Assembly (NCBI GenBank): GCA_021809105.1
Contig: JAKBAM010000001.1
Coordinates: forward strand, 310,001 to 374,000
Origin: Actinomycetes bacterium
GTDB taxonomy: Bacteria; Actinomycetota; Acidimicrobiia; Acidimicrobiales; Palsa-688
Reading direction: 5' to 3'
DNA length: 64,000 nucleotides
The stretch's first letter is position 1, and each line of letters starts with the position of its first letter. The notes under the pieces are model-generated. The model was not told where the DNA came from and did not search any database. It saw nothing but the letters and a program-made list of their open reading frames with translations. Both the position numbers and the translations under genes were made by a program. Shown here piece by piece: positions 49,972 to 58,349 of the stretch.

Positions 49972-50679
49972 TCAGTCGAGCTGATCGACGGGAATCGGGG
50001 TCATGCCCGGGACATCGGGCGGGGTGAGCTGCGCCTCACCGCTGTACACACTGGCCGAGGAGCTGACGATGGAGGAGATCAACCCCTTCATGAGCTTGGG
50101 TACGACGGCGGCGGGCTCGGCTCCCTCCTCGGCAATGAACGCCCGGTCGGGCTTGCCTTCCACCACTGAGGCCAAGACCGCGGGGTCGGCATGACCAAAG
50201 CCGAACGCCAAGATGTTGGGCCGGCGCCTCCACGTCGGGTCGACCACGCGTGCATGCGCCGCACGCCATCTGGCTTCCTCGTCGGTCGGGCGACCGTCGG
50301 ATATGAACACCACCGCCGGCCGATACCAACGGTCGCCGCTGGCTCGGCTGGTGTGGTAGTCGGTCTCGATCACCTGGCGCAGGTGCTCGAACGCTGCCCC
50401 GTAGGAGGTACGGCCCTCGGCGCGAACCTCGGGCACCGCCTCGACCAGGCTCAAGTCGGACAGCGGGAGCACGGTGCGGGCCACATCGGAGAACGTCACC
50501 ACCGCGAAGCGAACCACCTCCGCGATGGCGGGATCATCGCCCACGCTCGAGCGGAGCTCCGGCATCTGACGGTTGATGCTGTCGATCGGCGCACCCGCCA
50601 TGGATGCTGAGACGTCGAGACACAAGTAGAAGGGAAAGACCGCGTAACGCTCTTCCACGCCGACGGGCTCGCTGTTCAT
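49972..50679 (-). CDS. VWA-domain protein (TerY-like)
   Basis: 235-residue von Willebrand factor A protein with intact MIDAS: CLDVSASMAG (DxSxS), EGRTSYGAAF (Thr) and VVFISDGRPTDEE (Asp). The whole protein is one domain, as in TerY proteins. TerY-like VWA proteins occur with a kinase-like protein and a PP2C phosphatase in the TerY-P triad. Both are the direct neighbours here. They are thought to sense or signal metal, oxidative or phage stress. The gap to the kinase gene is 43 bp. Confidence 0.88.
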   Translation of the reverse strand: MNSEPVGVEERYAVFPFYLCLDVSASMAGAPIDSINRQMPELRSSVGDDPAIAEVVRFAVVTFSDVARTVLPLSDLSLVEAVPEVRAEGRTSYGAAFEHLRQVIETDYHTSRASGDRWYRPAVVFISDGRPTDEEARWRAAHARVVDPTWRRRPNILAFGFGHADPAVLASVVEGKPDRAFIAEEGAEPAAVVPKLMKGLISSIVSSSASVYSGEAQLTPPDVPGMTPIPVDQLD

Positions 50680-50722
50680 GAAGCTCTCACGGTACTCAAC
50701 GCCGGCGGGGAGCCCAAGAGGG

Positions 50723-52096
50723 TCAGATCCCGAGGAATGGACTGACGATCATGGCGAAGAGCAGCAGCCCAACGCATGCCACGACGAAGTCGACCACGGC
50801 GCAGACCGCGGCGCGCCGCGCCCCGACCGACCGGCGCCCGGGAGTCCCGAGAGCGCTCCCGGCCCAGCGGTGGAGGGACTTCCATCCCGCGAACGCCCTG
50901 CGCAAGCCGGCCATGGCTTGCGCCGAGAGGGGCAAGTGGGCCGGCGGCGCGGCGGGAGGCGGCGTGGACGCCTGGCTGCCACGCGCTCCGCCAGCAGCAG
51001 GGATATGGCCGCCGGATGCTACCGGCCGGTGAAACGTCCACATTTCTGTCCTGGGCCGAGCCGGCCGGGGTCGCACCGCAACATCCGGTGCGGATGGCCC
51101 CACGATCGGTTCACCTGGAATGGAGGATGCTCCGCTCCCCTGCGCTGCGTGAACCGCTTCGAGGACCGCCGAGGCCCCGAGGCCGATCAGCACGTCGGAG
51201 AGCGCGGCTGACCACGTCGAGGCCGGCGGCCTGAGACCGGCCATGGAGGAGAGCCCTCGACCAAGCATCGCCCACAAGGGAGCGTCGGGCGCCATTGCCG
51301 GATTACGCAGTACCGCCGAGGGCAATGCCAGCTCCACCTCCACCGTTTCTGCCATCCTCTGACGCTTCTGGACGGGGAAGTGGCCTGCTCCGACGACCCG
51401 CAGGAAGATGAGCGCCAAGGAGTAGCGATCGCTGGCGAACCCGGGATTGCCGCCTGCCGGTACTGTCGGATCGTCCCAGTTGGGAGTCATCGCCCGCCGG
51501 CGCCCCGGCGCTCCCAGGGGTGCCCCAGTAGGTCCGAAGCGCTCACCGTTGTCGCAGTCAAGGAGAAAGACCTCCGGACCGCGCCGCGTGGACCACAAGA
51601 CGTTCTTGGCGGACAAGTCGCCATGACCCACGGAGGGACGGGCGTGCTCGAGCACTTCGAGTGTCCTCGCCAGGGCATAGACCAGACCGATGCGAGCGGC
51701 GTCCCCCTGGCCCGGCAGCACCAACCCGTAGGCCGCCGCCCGCCGCACCGGGTCGGCGGTGAGGTAACTGAGGGTCGCCAAGCGTGCGATGCCATCGCGG
51801 TGGCGCAGGGAGAAGCGTCTGGGGGCGCGCGCCATCAGCAGCCCGTCAGCCAGGCCCGGGGCAGCGCCCCGCACGACGCTCTGCGGCCATGCGGTGGCCA
51901 GGCGGACCCGCGTGGCCATGACTGGGTCCAGCGAGCCGCTCGCCGAAGCCCACACCACGAGATCCCGCAAGCTGCTCGCGTCGACCGGACGCCGATATTC
52001 CTTGAACAGGATCCCCGGACGGTCCAGGACCTCGAATACCCGCCCCTCGCCTCCCTCCGCCACCATGGCACCGAGGCGAAGGTCCGCACGCGCCAC
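50723..52096 (-). CDS. Protein-kinase-like protein with C-terminal membrane helix
   Basis: 457 residues from GTG 52096. Longer frames are copies of the VIT1 gene. The N-lobe has GGEGRVFEVLDRPGILFKEYRRP (glycine loop, Lys). The catalytic loop VGHGDLSAKNVLWS gives HGDLxxxN. The metal site is LLDCDN rather than DFG, so activity may be altered. Beyond residue ~330 come Pro/Ala-rich linkers and one C-terminal helix CAVVDFVVACVGLLLFAMIV. This resembles the helix-hairpin-helix-lacking kinases of TerY-P triads. It is upstream of VWA and PP2C genes on the same strand. Confidence 0.8.
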   Translation of the reverse strand: MARADLRLGAMVAEGGEGRVFEVLDRPGILFKEYRRPVDASSLRDLVVWASASGSLDPVMATRVRLATAWPQSVVRGAAPGLADGLLMARAPRRFSLRHRDGIARLATLSYLTADPVRRAAAYGLVLPGQGDAARIGLVYALARTLEVLEHARPSVGHGDLSAKNVLWSTRRGPEVFLLDCDNGERFGPTGAPLGAPGRRRAMTPNWDDPTVPAGGNPGFASDRYSLALIFLRVVGAGHFPVQKRQRMAETVEVELALPSAVLRNPAMAPDAPLWAMLGRGLSSMAGLRPPASTWSAALSDVLIGLGASAVLEAVHAAQGSGASSIPGEPIVGPSAPDVAVRPRPARPRTEMWTFHRPVASGGHIPAAGGARGSQASTPPPAAPPAHLPLSAQAMAGLRRAFAGWKSLHRWAGSALGTPGRRSVGARRAAVCAVVDFVVACVGLLLFAMIVSPFLGI

Positions 52097-52113
52097 CTCC
52101 AGAGGTGCTCCGA

Positions 52114-52902
52114 TCAGCTCGTCCCCACTCCCAACAGCGCGCCGACACCGAATGTGATGCCGGCCGACACAGCCGCGGCGGCCAGCTGGCGGACGGCGAC
52201 GCGTGCCTTGCCCCGCCCGCTGAAGGATCCGATGGCGGCACCGAGGATCGTGGCCACCACTGCACCGATGATGATCGATGCGATGACGGCGGGCGCGCCG
52301 TGCGTGAAGAACCAAGGCAGCAGCGGCAGGAGAGCCCCGATCCCGAACGACAAGAACGACGCGGCGGCGGCGCGGCTGGCCTGGGCCTGCTGGTCGGGGT
52401 CCACTCCGAGCTCCAGGCGGGTGTGTGTGTCCAGCGCCACCGCCGGGTTGGACGACAGGATCCGGGCCACGGCTTCAGCATCCTCGGGGCTGACACCGCG
52501 CGCCCGGTACATGGCAGCCAGCTCCCGCTGCTCGGCCTCGGGCTCGTCGGCCAGCTCTGCTCGCTCTACGGCGATCTCACGCGCCACCAGCTCCTGTTGG
52601 GCCCGAACCGACACCAGCTCGCCGGCAGCCATCGAGCAGGCGCCGGCCAGCATGCCGGCGATGCCCGCCAGGCGGACCGCCCCGCCGGCCGAGTTGCCAC
52701 CGGCAACCCCGAGCACCAACGAGACGTTGGTGATCAGGCCGTCCCCGGCCCCGAGGACTCCCGCGCGGAAGGTGCCCCCTTGCACATCGCGGTGGCGGTT
52801 GGGTAGCGGCACCGCTCCTCTGGTCAACCGGTGCAAGATGGCCAGAGGTCCGCTGTGCGCAAGCGAGTCGGCGACAGGAGCCATGCCACCAGCATCGCCC
52901 AC
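52114..52902 (-). CDS. VIT1/CCC1-family membrane transporter
   Basis: 262-residue protein of the vacuolar iron transporter family, which exports Fe2+ or Mn2+. The first helix region GVLGAGDGLITNVSLVLGVAG and MLAGACSMAAGELVSVRAQQELVAREI match the family, with Asp and Glu in the metal path. Four or five helices are visible; the cytosolic acidic segment DEPEAEQRELAAMYRARGVSPEDAEAVA is the usual metal-binding loop. Start could be the second Met (52884). It precedes the kinase/VWA/PP2C triad on the same strand, and 18 bp separate it from the chosen kinase start. Confidence 0.9.
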   Translation of the reverse strand: MGDAGGMAPVADSLAHSGPLAILHRLTRGAVPLPNRHRDVQGGTFRAGVLGAGDGLITNVSLVLGVAGGNSAGGAVRLAGIAGMLAGACSMAAGELVSVRAQQELVAREIAVERAELADEPEAEQRELAAMYRARGVSPEDAEAVARILSSNPAVALDTHTRLELGVDPDQQAQASRAAAASFLSFGIGALLPLLPWFFTHGAPAVIASIIIGAVVATILGAAIGSFSGRGKARVAVRQLAAAAVSAGITFGVGALLGVGTS

Positions 52903-52986
52903 GCGGGAGCCCTTCGCCCATTTCGGTTTACCGAGGTTCGCCCTTCGGCGCGCCGAACACCGCCAAGACTCCCGTGCGCCCCCGTG

Positions 52987-54858
52987 TCACCAAGTGTCGA
53001 TGCAAGGCCGCTTGCGCCCGCTGCGAGGGGCCGGCGGAGGCGCCACCGCCAAGAGACGGGCTAGGTGATCGCGAGTGGCAGCAGGGTCGATCACGTCATC
53101 GACTTCGAAGTAGGTCGCCACGTTGAGCGCGCCACCCCTCTCGTACATGTCGGCCACCAGTCGATCGTAGGTCGCCTGGCGCTCGGCCGGATCTGCGATC
53201 GCCTCCAGCTCGCGTCGGAACCCCAACCGCACCGCCCCCTCCAGCCCCATCCCACCCAACTCACCGCTCGGCCAAGCCACCGTGCTGACCGGGACGTGGA
53301 GATGGCCTGCCGCCATGGCCTGGGCTCCGAGACCGTAGGCCTTGCGCAGGACGACCGTGAGGACCGGCACGGTCAAGCTTGCGCCGGTCACGAACATGCG
53401 CCCGAAGTGACGGACCTGGGCGTGGCTTTCTGCTGCGGGGCCCACCATGAAGCCGGGGGTGTCACAAAGGGTGACGATCGGTAGGTCGAAGGCGTCACAC
53501 AGCTGCCAGAAGCGGGCCGCCTTATCCGCCCCGTCGCTGTCGATGGCCCCACCGAGGTGGCGGGGATCGTTGGCGACCACTCCGACGGGACGACCCTCTA
53601 TGCGGGCCAAGGCGGTGACGATGCCGAGCCCGAACCCGTGGCGCAGCTCCAGCACAGATCCCCGATCGGCCACAGTTGCAATGACGTGGCGAACGTCGTA
53701 CACCCGCACGCGGTCCTCCGGCACGGCCTCGCGAAGGGACTCCTGTGGATCGTGCTCCCATCCTGCGGTCCGCCCCTGGAAGTACGAGAGGTAACGGCGT
53801 GCCACCCCTACGGCCTCGGCCTCGTCGGCGACGGCAACATCCACCACACCGCTGGCCACGTGCACATCGAGCGGACCGATCTCGTCGGCGGAGAAAAGCC
53901 CCAACCCACCGCCCTCGATCATCGCAGGGCCGGCCATGCCGATCGACGAGCCAGCGGTGGCTATGAGCACGTCGCAGCACCCGAGGAGGGCCGCATTGCC
54001 CGCGAAGCTGCGCCCGGCTCCGATGCCCACCAGTGGCACTAGGCCGGAGAGGCCGGCGAAACGGGAGAAGGCTTCCGTGTCGAGACCTGAGACAGCCGGG
54101 ACGTCCGTATCCCCCGGCCTTCCCCCTCCACCTTCCCCGAATAGGACGACCGGCAGGCGGAGGCGCCCGGCCAACTCGAAGAGGCGGTCCTTCTTACGGT
54201 GGCCCTGGTGGCCCTGGGTCCCGGCGAGGACCGTGTAGTCGTAGGCGGCCACGGCGCACCCCGCCGCCGCCTTCCCGAAGATGCCGGCGTTGACAGTACC
54301 CACGCCGGTGATCAGGCCGTCGGCGGGAGTGTCGGCGACCAGCACCTCGAGGGGCCGGCGGCGGCGCTGCGAAGCCACCGCCAGGCCTCCGTACTCGGTG
54401 AAGCTGCCTGCGTCACACAGGTCGGCGACGTTCTCCCTCGCGGTGCGCATCCCTCGCTCATGGCGGCGAGTAACCGCCGCCGGACGGGCAGCGTCGGCCA
54501 GCATTGCGTGGCGGTCCACGACACGAGCCAGGTCCGCTCGGGGCGCCCCCGTACCGCGCCCGGCGTCAGCGCGACCCCGTGCCGCGCTGGCACCGGAAGC
54601 GCCGCCAGGCGTGGGTCTCGTCGGGGCCGTGTCCAGCCGGAGCAGCACATCGCCCGCAGCCACCACGTCACCGGCGGCAGCCCGCACATCGATCACCACG
54701 CCGGCGGCCGGTGCCTCGACGCCATGGTGCATCTTCATCGATTCGAGGATCGCCACAGTGTCTCCGGCCGCCACCGCGATACCGGGCGCGACGCTCAGCT
54801 CGACGACGGTTGCCTGCATGGGCGCTCGCACCGGCAATGGTCCCGCGTCGGCGTGCAC
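52987..54858 (-). CDS. Biotinyl-domain/carboxyltransferase fusion (acyl-CoA carboxylase subunit)
   Basis: 623-residue fusion from GTG 54858. Residues ~5-80 are a biotin/lipoyl attachment domain with the biotinylation motif ESMKMHH (Lys). A Pro/Ala linker follows, then the carboxyltransferase domain in two halves: GIFGKAAAGCAVAAYDYTVLAGTQGHQGHRKKDRL through GSSIGMAGPAMIEGGG, and IVTLCDTPGFMVGPAAESHAQVRHFGRM. It would move CO2 from biotin to an acyl-CoA. The biotin carboxylase subunit is not encoded nearby and must be elsewhere. Fusion of BCCP at the N-terminus of CT is less common than separate or BC-BCCP arrangements. Confidence 0.85.
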   Translation of the reverse strand: MHADAGPLPVRAPMQATVVELSVAPGIAVAAGDTVAILESMKMHHGVEAPAAGVVIDVRAAAGDVVAAGDVLLRLDTAPTRPTPGGASGASAARGRADAGRGTGAPRADLARVVDRHAMLADAARPAAVTRRHERGMRTARENVADLCDAGSFTEYGGLAVASQRRRRPLEVLVADTPADGLITGVGTVNAGIFGKAAAGCAVAAYDYTVLAGTQGHQGHRKKDRLFELAGRLRLPVVLFGEGGGGRPGDTDVPAVSGLDTEAFSRFAGLSGLVPLVGIGAGRSFAGNAALLGCCDVLIATAGSSIGMAGPAMIEGGGLGLFSADEIGPLDVHVASGVVDVAVADEAEAVGVARRYLSYFQGRTAGWEHDPQESLREAVPEDRVRVYDVRHVIATVADRGSVLELRHGFGLGIVTALARIEGRPVGVVANDPRHLGGAIDSDGADKAARFWQLCDAFDLPIVTLCDTPGFMVGPAAESHAQVRHFGRMFVTGASLTVPVLTVVLRKAYGLGAQAMAAGHLHVPVSTVAWPSGELGGMGLEGAVRLGFRRELEAIADPAERQATYDRLVADMYERGGALNVATYFEVDDVIDPAATRDHLARLLAVAPPPAPRSGRKRPCIDTW

Positions 54859-54896
54859 CCCCGAAGCGTGCCCGCAGCGGCGGTACCCCGCAACCG

Positions 54897-56390
54897 TCAG
54901 CCGTCGAGAGTGAAGCTGCCGTCGCCGATCCAGGCCGTGGGCAGGGGCCGGTCGACCTCGCCACCGGAGAGGACCGCCATCACGTCCGGGTCGCGGCTGG
55001 CGCCCACCACCCGAGAATCGCCGGCTGTGCGCCCGTAGGCGTACGCCACCTCGGGGGCGCCGGTCCGGGCGTGCATCACGGTCCACGCCTCGAGTCGCGC
55101 CGTCCCTTGCCATCCCGGCGGGGCTAGGGGACGGTCCGTGACAGCGTCCGCCACCCGCTGGGGATGCCCGAAGCGGGGCTGGCCCTTCGGCGGGAACGCC
55201 GCGTACACACCGGCTGCGTGCTTGGTCAGGTGGCCGCCGTTGGCTGTGCAGAGCCCGTAGGCGTCGGGCTGGTGGCGGAGCCGTTCGACCATCGCGGCCA
55301 CGCTGTGGCTCACGTAGTTGTTCCACGGGCCGCCGGCGAAGGTCAGCCCTCCGGTCACGGTCAATTCTCGGTCCAGACCGAGGCCGAGCTCGGCCGCCGC
55401 CACCTGCACAGCCGAGGGAAAGCAAGAGTACAGGTCCACCAGGGCGACGTCATCGATCCCGATGCCTGCCAGGCGCAACGTGGCGACCCCGACGGCACGT
55501 ATGGCGGGAGAGGCGTCCAGCCGGTCCCGCCGGATGACGTCGACCTGATCGCTGGCGTGAGCACCGGCGTGGAGGAACACCCAGCGGTCACAAGGGATCC
55601 CGGCCGCGGCGGCAGTCTCGACCGAGCAAATCAGCAGCGCCGCGGCCTGATCGACACTGCTGTTGGAGTTCATACGCTTCGGATACGGCCAACCGATCAT
55701 GCGATTGACGGGGCTCGGCGCGGCGATCTCGTCTGCGCTGAGCGGCGACCGGATCGCTGCGTGGGGGTTTCCGGCGGCCACCGCAGAGAACCCGGCCCAC
55801 AGCCTGGCGACCGCCGCCATGTGCACAGCCGGGGGAATGCCGTCGGAGGCTGCGCTGAGCATCAGCGCCGTCTCGAACATCGGGTAGAACTGCACCGGAG
55901 CGACCAACCCGAGCGCCGCTTCCTCGGGCGTGGCCATCGACAGCTCCTCGCCCAGGGTTGCGCTCGGGGACGCTTCTGCGGATTGCTGAGACCACGGTGG
56001 CCTTTCACCGCGGGCCCTGTACCACGAGCGGGTGCGCCACGACTCGGCTCCCCCGATCAGCGCAGCGTCGAGCCGGCCGGCCAGGATCTCCTCGGCTGTG
56101 CGGTTGAGCAGCACCTGGGGCGTGTTGCCGCCTGGGGTGGTGGTGACGGTCTGGCGTGGGCTGGCCCCGACGAGCTCGCCTACTAGCGCCCCGGGGTCAG
56201 GGTAGGCCCGAGTCAGCAGGTTGACGACCCGGATCGAGTCGAGTCTCGCCAACATCCCCGGCGCCCCGGCATCTGATGCGGCCCGTCGAGCCGCCGAGGC
56301 CAGGAGCGCCACTGGCTCGGGCGCTGGCAGCTCGGGCTGGCTGATCTGCCCGACGCCGACAATGACCGGTGTGCGAGGATCGAGGGCCAT
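54897..56390 (-). CDS. Thiolase-like protein, TLP1 type
   Basis: 497-residue thiolase-superfamily protein. The position of the first catalytic Cys is replaced by GGNTPQ (TTTPGGNTPQVLLN). AGLCTANGGHLTKHAAG-like (here YGLCTANGGHLTKHAAG) keeps the C-terminal Cys-Asn-Gly-Gly-His element, and the extra C-terminal region of about 100 residues is that of TLP1 proteins. TLP1 members are common in mycobacteria and may have lost normal thiolase activity. It is between a true thiolase (22 bp upstream) and the carboxyltransferase gene (38 bp downstream). Function in fatty-acid or sterol-side-chain metabolism is possible. Confidence 0.85.
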   Translation of the reverse strand: MALDPRTPVIVGVGQISQPELPAPEPVALLASAARRAASDAGAPGMLARLDSIRVVNLLTRAYPDPGALVGELVGASPRQTVTTTPGGNTPQVLLNRTAEEILAGRLDAALIGGAESWRTRSWYRARGERPPWSQQSAEASPSATLGEELSMATPEEAALGLVAPVQFYPMFETALMLSAASDGIPPAVHMAAVARLWAGFSAVAAGNPHAAIRSPLSADEIAAPSPVNRMIGWPYPKRMNSNSSVDQAAALLICSVETAAAAGIPCDRWVFLHAGAHASDQVDVIRRDRLDASPAIRAVGVATLRLAGIGIDDVALVDLYSCFPSAVQVAAAELGLGLDRELTVTGGLTFAGGPWNNYVSHSVAAMVERLRHQPDAYGLCTANGGHLTKHAAGVYAAFPPKGQPRFGHPQRVADAVTDRPLAPPGWQGTARLEAWTVMHARTGAPEVAYAYGRTAGDSRVVGASRDPDVMAVLSGGEVDRPLPTAWIGDGSFTLDG

Positions 56391-56412
56391 AGCGCGAGGC
56401 TAGGCGCAGCGG

Positions 56413-57609
56413 TCAGCCCAGCCGCTCGATGATTGTGGCGTTGGCCATTCCGCCGCCTTCGCACATCGTCTGCATGCCGTAGCGGCCTCCCGTGCGCTCC
56501 AGCTCGCAGAGCAGCGTCGCCATGAGCTTGGTACCCGAGGCGCCGAGGGGGTGTCCCAAAGCGATGGCCCCGCCGTTGACGTTGACCTTGGCCATGTCTG
56601 GGTGGTGCTCCTTCTCCCAGGCCAGCACCACTGAGGCGAAGGCCTCGTTGATCTCGACCAGGTCGATGTCGTCGAGCGTGAGCTTGGCCTTCTCGAGGAC
56701 CTTGGTCGTGGCCGGGATGGGACCTGTGAGCATGATCACGGGGTCGACGCCGGCCAGGGCGAACGCGTGGAACCGGGCTCGAGGAGTGAAGCCGAGCGCC
56801 GCCGCTTTCTCCTCGCTCATCACCAGCACCGCCGACGCACCGTCGGTGATCTGCGAGCTGTTTCCCGCGGTGACCTTGCCGTCGGACTTGAACGCCGGTT
56901 TGAGGTTGGCCAGGGTCTCGGCGGTGGTGCCCGGGCGAAGGCCCTCGTCCTCGGTCACCAACTGGCCGGACTCGATGATGTTTCCGCTCTCCTTGTCCTT
57001 GAGCCGCTCCTTGACCGGCAGGATCTCCCTCTCGAAGCGGCCTTCGGTGGTGGCAGCCTGCGCGCGCGACTGGCTGAGGGCCCCGAAGGCGTCGAGGTCG
57101 GCGCGAGACAGGTCCCATCTGTCGGCGATCATCTCCGCGGAGATGCCCTGGGGCACCAGGCCGCCGACCGGTTCGTAGCGCCGCCCCAGCCTCGGCCCAA
57201 AGGGCACACCTACGTTGGGGACCGTGGCGCTGGCGCCCATGGGCACCACACTCATGACCTCCACGCCGGCGGCGATGACCACGTCATAGGCACCGGCCAT
57301 GACGCCCTGCGCCGCGAAGTGGGCAGCCTGCTGAGAAGAGCCGCACTGGCGATCGATGGTGGTGCCGACGACGTCCTCGGGGAATCCGGCGGCGAGAGCG
57401 GCATTGCGGGCAATGTTGATGCCCTGCGCGCCCACCTGCATCACGCAACCCATGATCACGTCCTCGACCAGCGCCGGGTCCAGGTCGTTGCGAAGAACCA
57501 GCGCCTGCAAGGTTTCTGCAGCCAAGTCCACCGGGTGCCATCCTGAGAGCTTGCCGTTGCGCCTGCCACCGGGTGTGCGTACGACATCGACGATCACCGC
57601 TGTGGTCAT
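56413..57609 (-). CDS. Acetyl-CoA C-acyltransferase (thiolase)
   Basis: 398-residue thiolase that cleaves 3-ketoacyl-CoA or condenses acyl-CoAs. The nucleophile is in DRQCGSSQQAAHFAAQ, the second site in VNGGAIALGHPLGASGTKL (His), and the second Cys in MQTMCEGGGMANA (CxG). Complete length. It is divergent from the TetR gene across 103 bp that contain a 24-nt motif shared with the P450 promoter. It likely forms an operon with the TLP1 and carboxyltransferase genes. Confidence 0.93.
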   Translation of the reverse strand: MTTAVIVDVVRTPGGRRNGKLSGWHPVDLAAETLQALVLRNDLDPALVEDVIMGCVMQVGAQGINIARNAALAAGFPEDVVGTTIDRQCGSSQQAAHFAAQGVMAGAYDVVIAAGVEVMSVVPMGASATVPNVGVPFGPRLGRRYEPVGGLVPQGISAEMIADRWDLSRADLDAFGALSQSRAQAATTEGRFEREILPVKERLKDKESGNIIESGQLVTEDEGLRPGTTAETLANLKPAFKSDGKVTAGNSSQITDGASAVLVMSEEKAAALGFTPRARFHAFALAGVDPVIMLTGPIPATTKVLEKAKLTLDDIDLVEINEAFASVVLAWEKEHHPDMAKVNVNGGAIALGHPLGASGTKLMATLLCELERTGGRYGMQTMCEGGGMANATIIERLG

Positions 57610-57645
57610 GTGTGATCTCCTCTCCTGAAACCGGGGGGCAACCGT

Positions 57646-57669
57646 AGAAACGATACCGGCATCTCAGTT
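57646..57669. promoter_or_regulatory. Shared 24-nt regulatory motif, thiolase/TetR intergenic copy
   Basis: AGAAACGATACC-N4-TCTCAGTT lies between the divergent thiolase and TetR genes. The same 20 fixed bases with the same 4-bp gap occur at 59641-59664, upstream of the P450 and PspA-like genes. The motif is an imperfect inverted arrangement (AACTGAGA on one strand, AAACGATAC on the other). It is a good candidate operator for the TetR protein. Confidence 0.6.
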
Positions 57670-57712
57670 TTGCGGTTGCGGCCGCGGCGCCCTTGCGTAC
57701 CATCGAGGTCCC

Positions 57713-58339
57713 ATGATCGTCGACCCAGGAGCGGCGACGGGCCGCAGCACCGGCTCTCCCTCCCGCCGGGAACAGACCAAGCAGGTCAACCGCGCCCGAC
57801 TCTACGACGCCGCCTTGGAGCTGTTCGCCGAGCGGGGGTACTCGGCCGCGACCGTCGAAGACATCTGCGGGCGGGCGCGCGTTGGAAGGGCGACCTTCTT
57901 CAGGCTCTACGGCACCAAGTCCGGCCTGCTCGAGGAGTTCAACCGTCGGCTGGCCCGGGAAGCGCGCCGCCGGGTCGAGCAACTGCCAGCCGCCACAACG
58001 AGCGAAGCGCTCTCTGAGATACAGAGGGCAATCAGCGATGCCTGGTCCTCTGCGGGTGCCGGCTTGCAGGAGATGGCCGAGGAGTACATCCACACCGTCT
58101 CTCTGGCGGTGGGCGCCGGCGCCAGCCAGCCCGATCTGCACGCACTGGTCTCCTCTATCGTCCGCGCCGGGCAGAGCCGAGGCGAGGTGGTGGCCAAGCC
58201 GAACCCCGACTTCATCGCCTGGGTGATGATCGCCGCCCTGTGCAGCGCCGCCGCCACCTGGCTCGGTGCCCCCGAGACCATGCGCCGGCGCAGCACCGAG
58301 ACTCTGCATCTGTTGTTCTCAGGCATGCTCGCCGAATAG
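57713..58339 (+). CDS. TetR-family transcriptional regulator
   Basis: 208-residue regulator. The N-terminal HTH is visible: REQTKQVNRARLYDAALELFAERGYSAATVEDICGRARVGRATFFRLYGTKSGLLEEFNRRL. The remaining helical C-terminal domain binds an inducer; it is Ala-rich, with a possible pocket around EEYIHTVSLAVGAGA. It is divergent from a thiolase operon and converges on a P450, and a 24-nt motif is found at both promoters. The inducer is presumably a CoA thioester or lipid. This is inferred. Confidence 0.9.
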   Translation: MIVDPGAATGRSTGSPSRREQTKQVNRARLYDAALELFAERGYSAATVEDICGRARVGRATFFRLYGTKSGLLEEFNRRLAREARRRVEQLPAATTSEALSEIQRAISDAWSSAGAGLQEMAEEYIHTVSLAVGAGASQPDLHALVSSIVRAGQSRGEVVAKPNPDFIAWVMIAALCSAAATWLGAPETMRRRSTETLHLLFSGMLAE

Positions 58340-58349
58340 GGGGTTCGGC

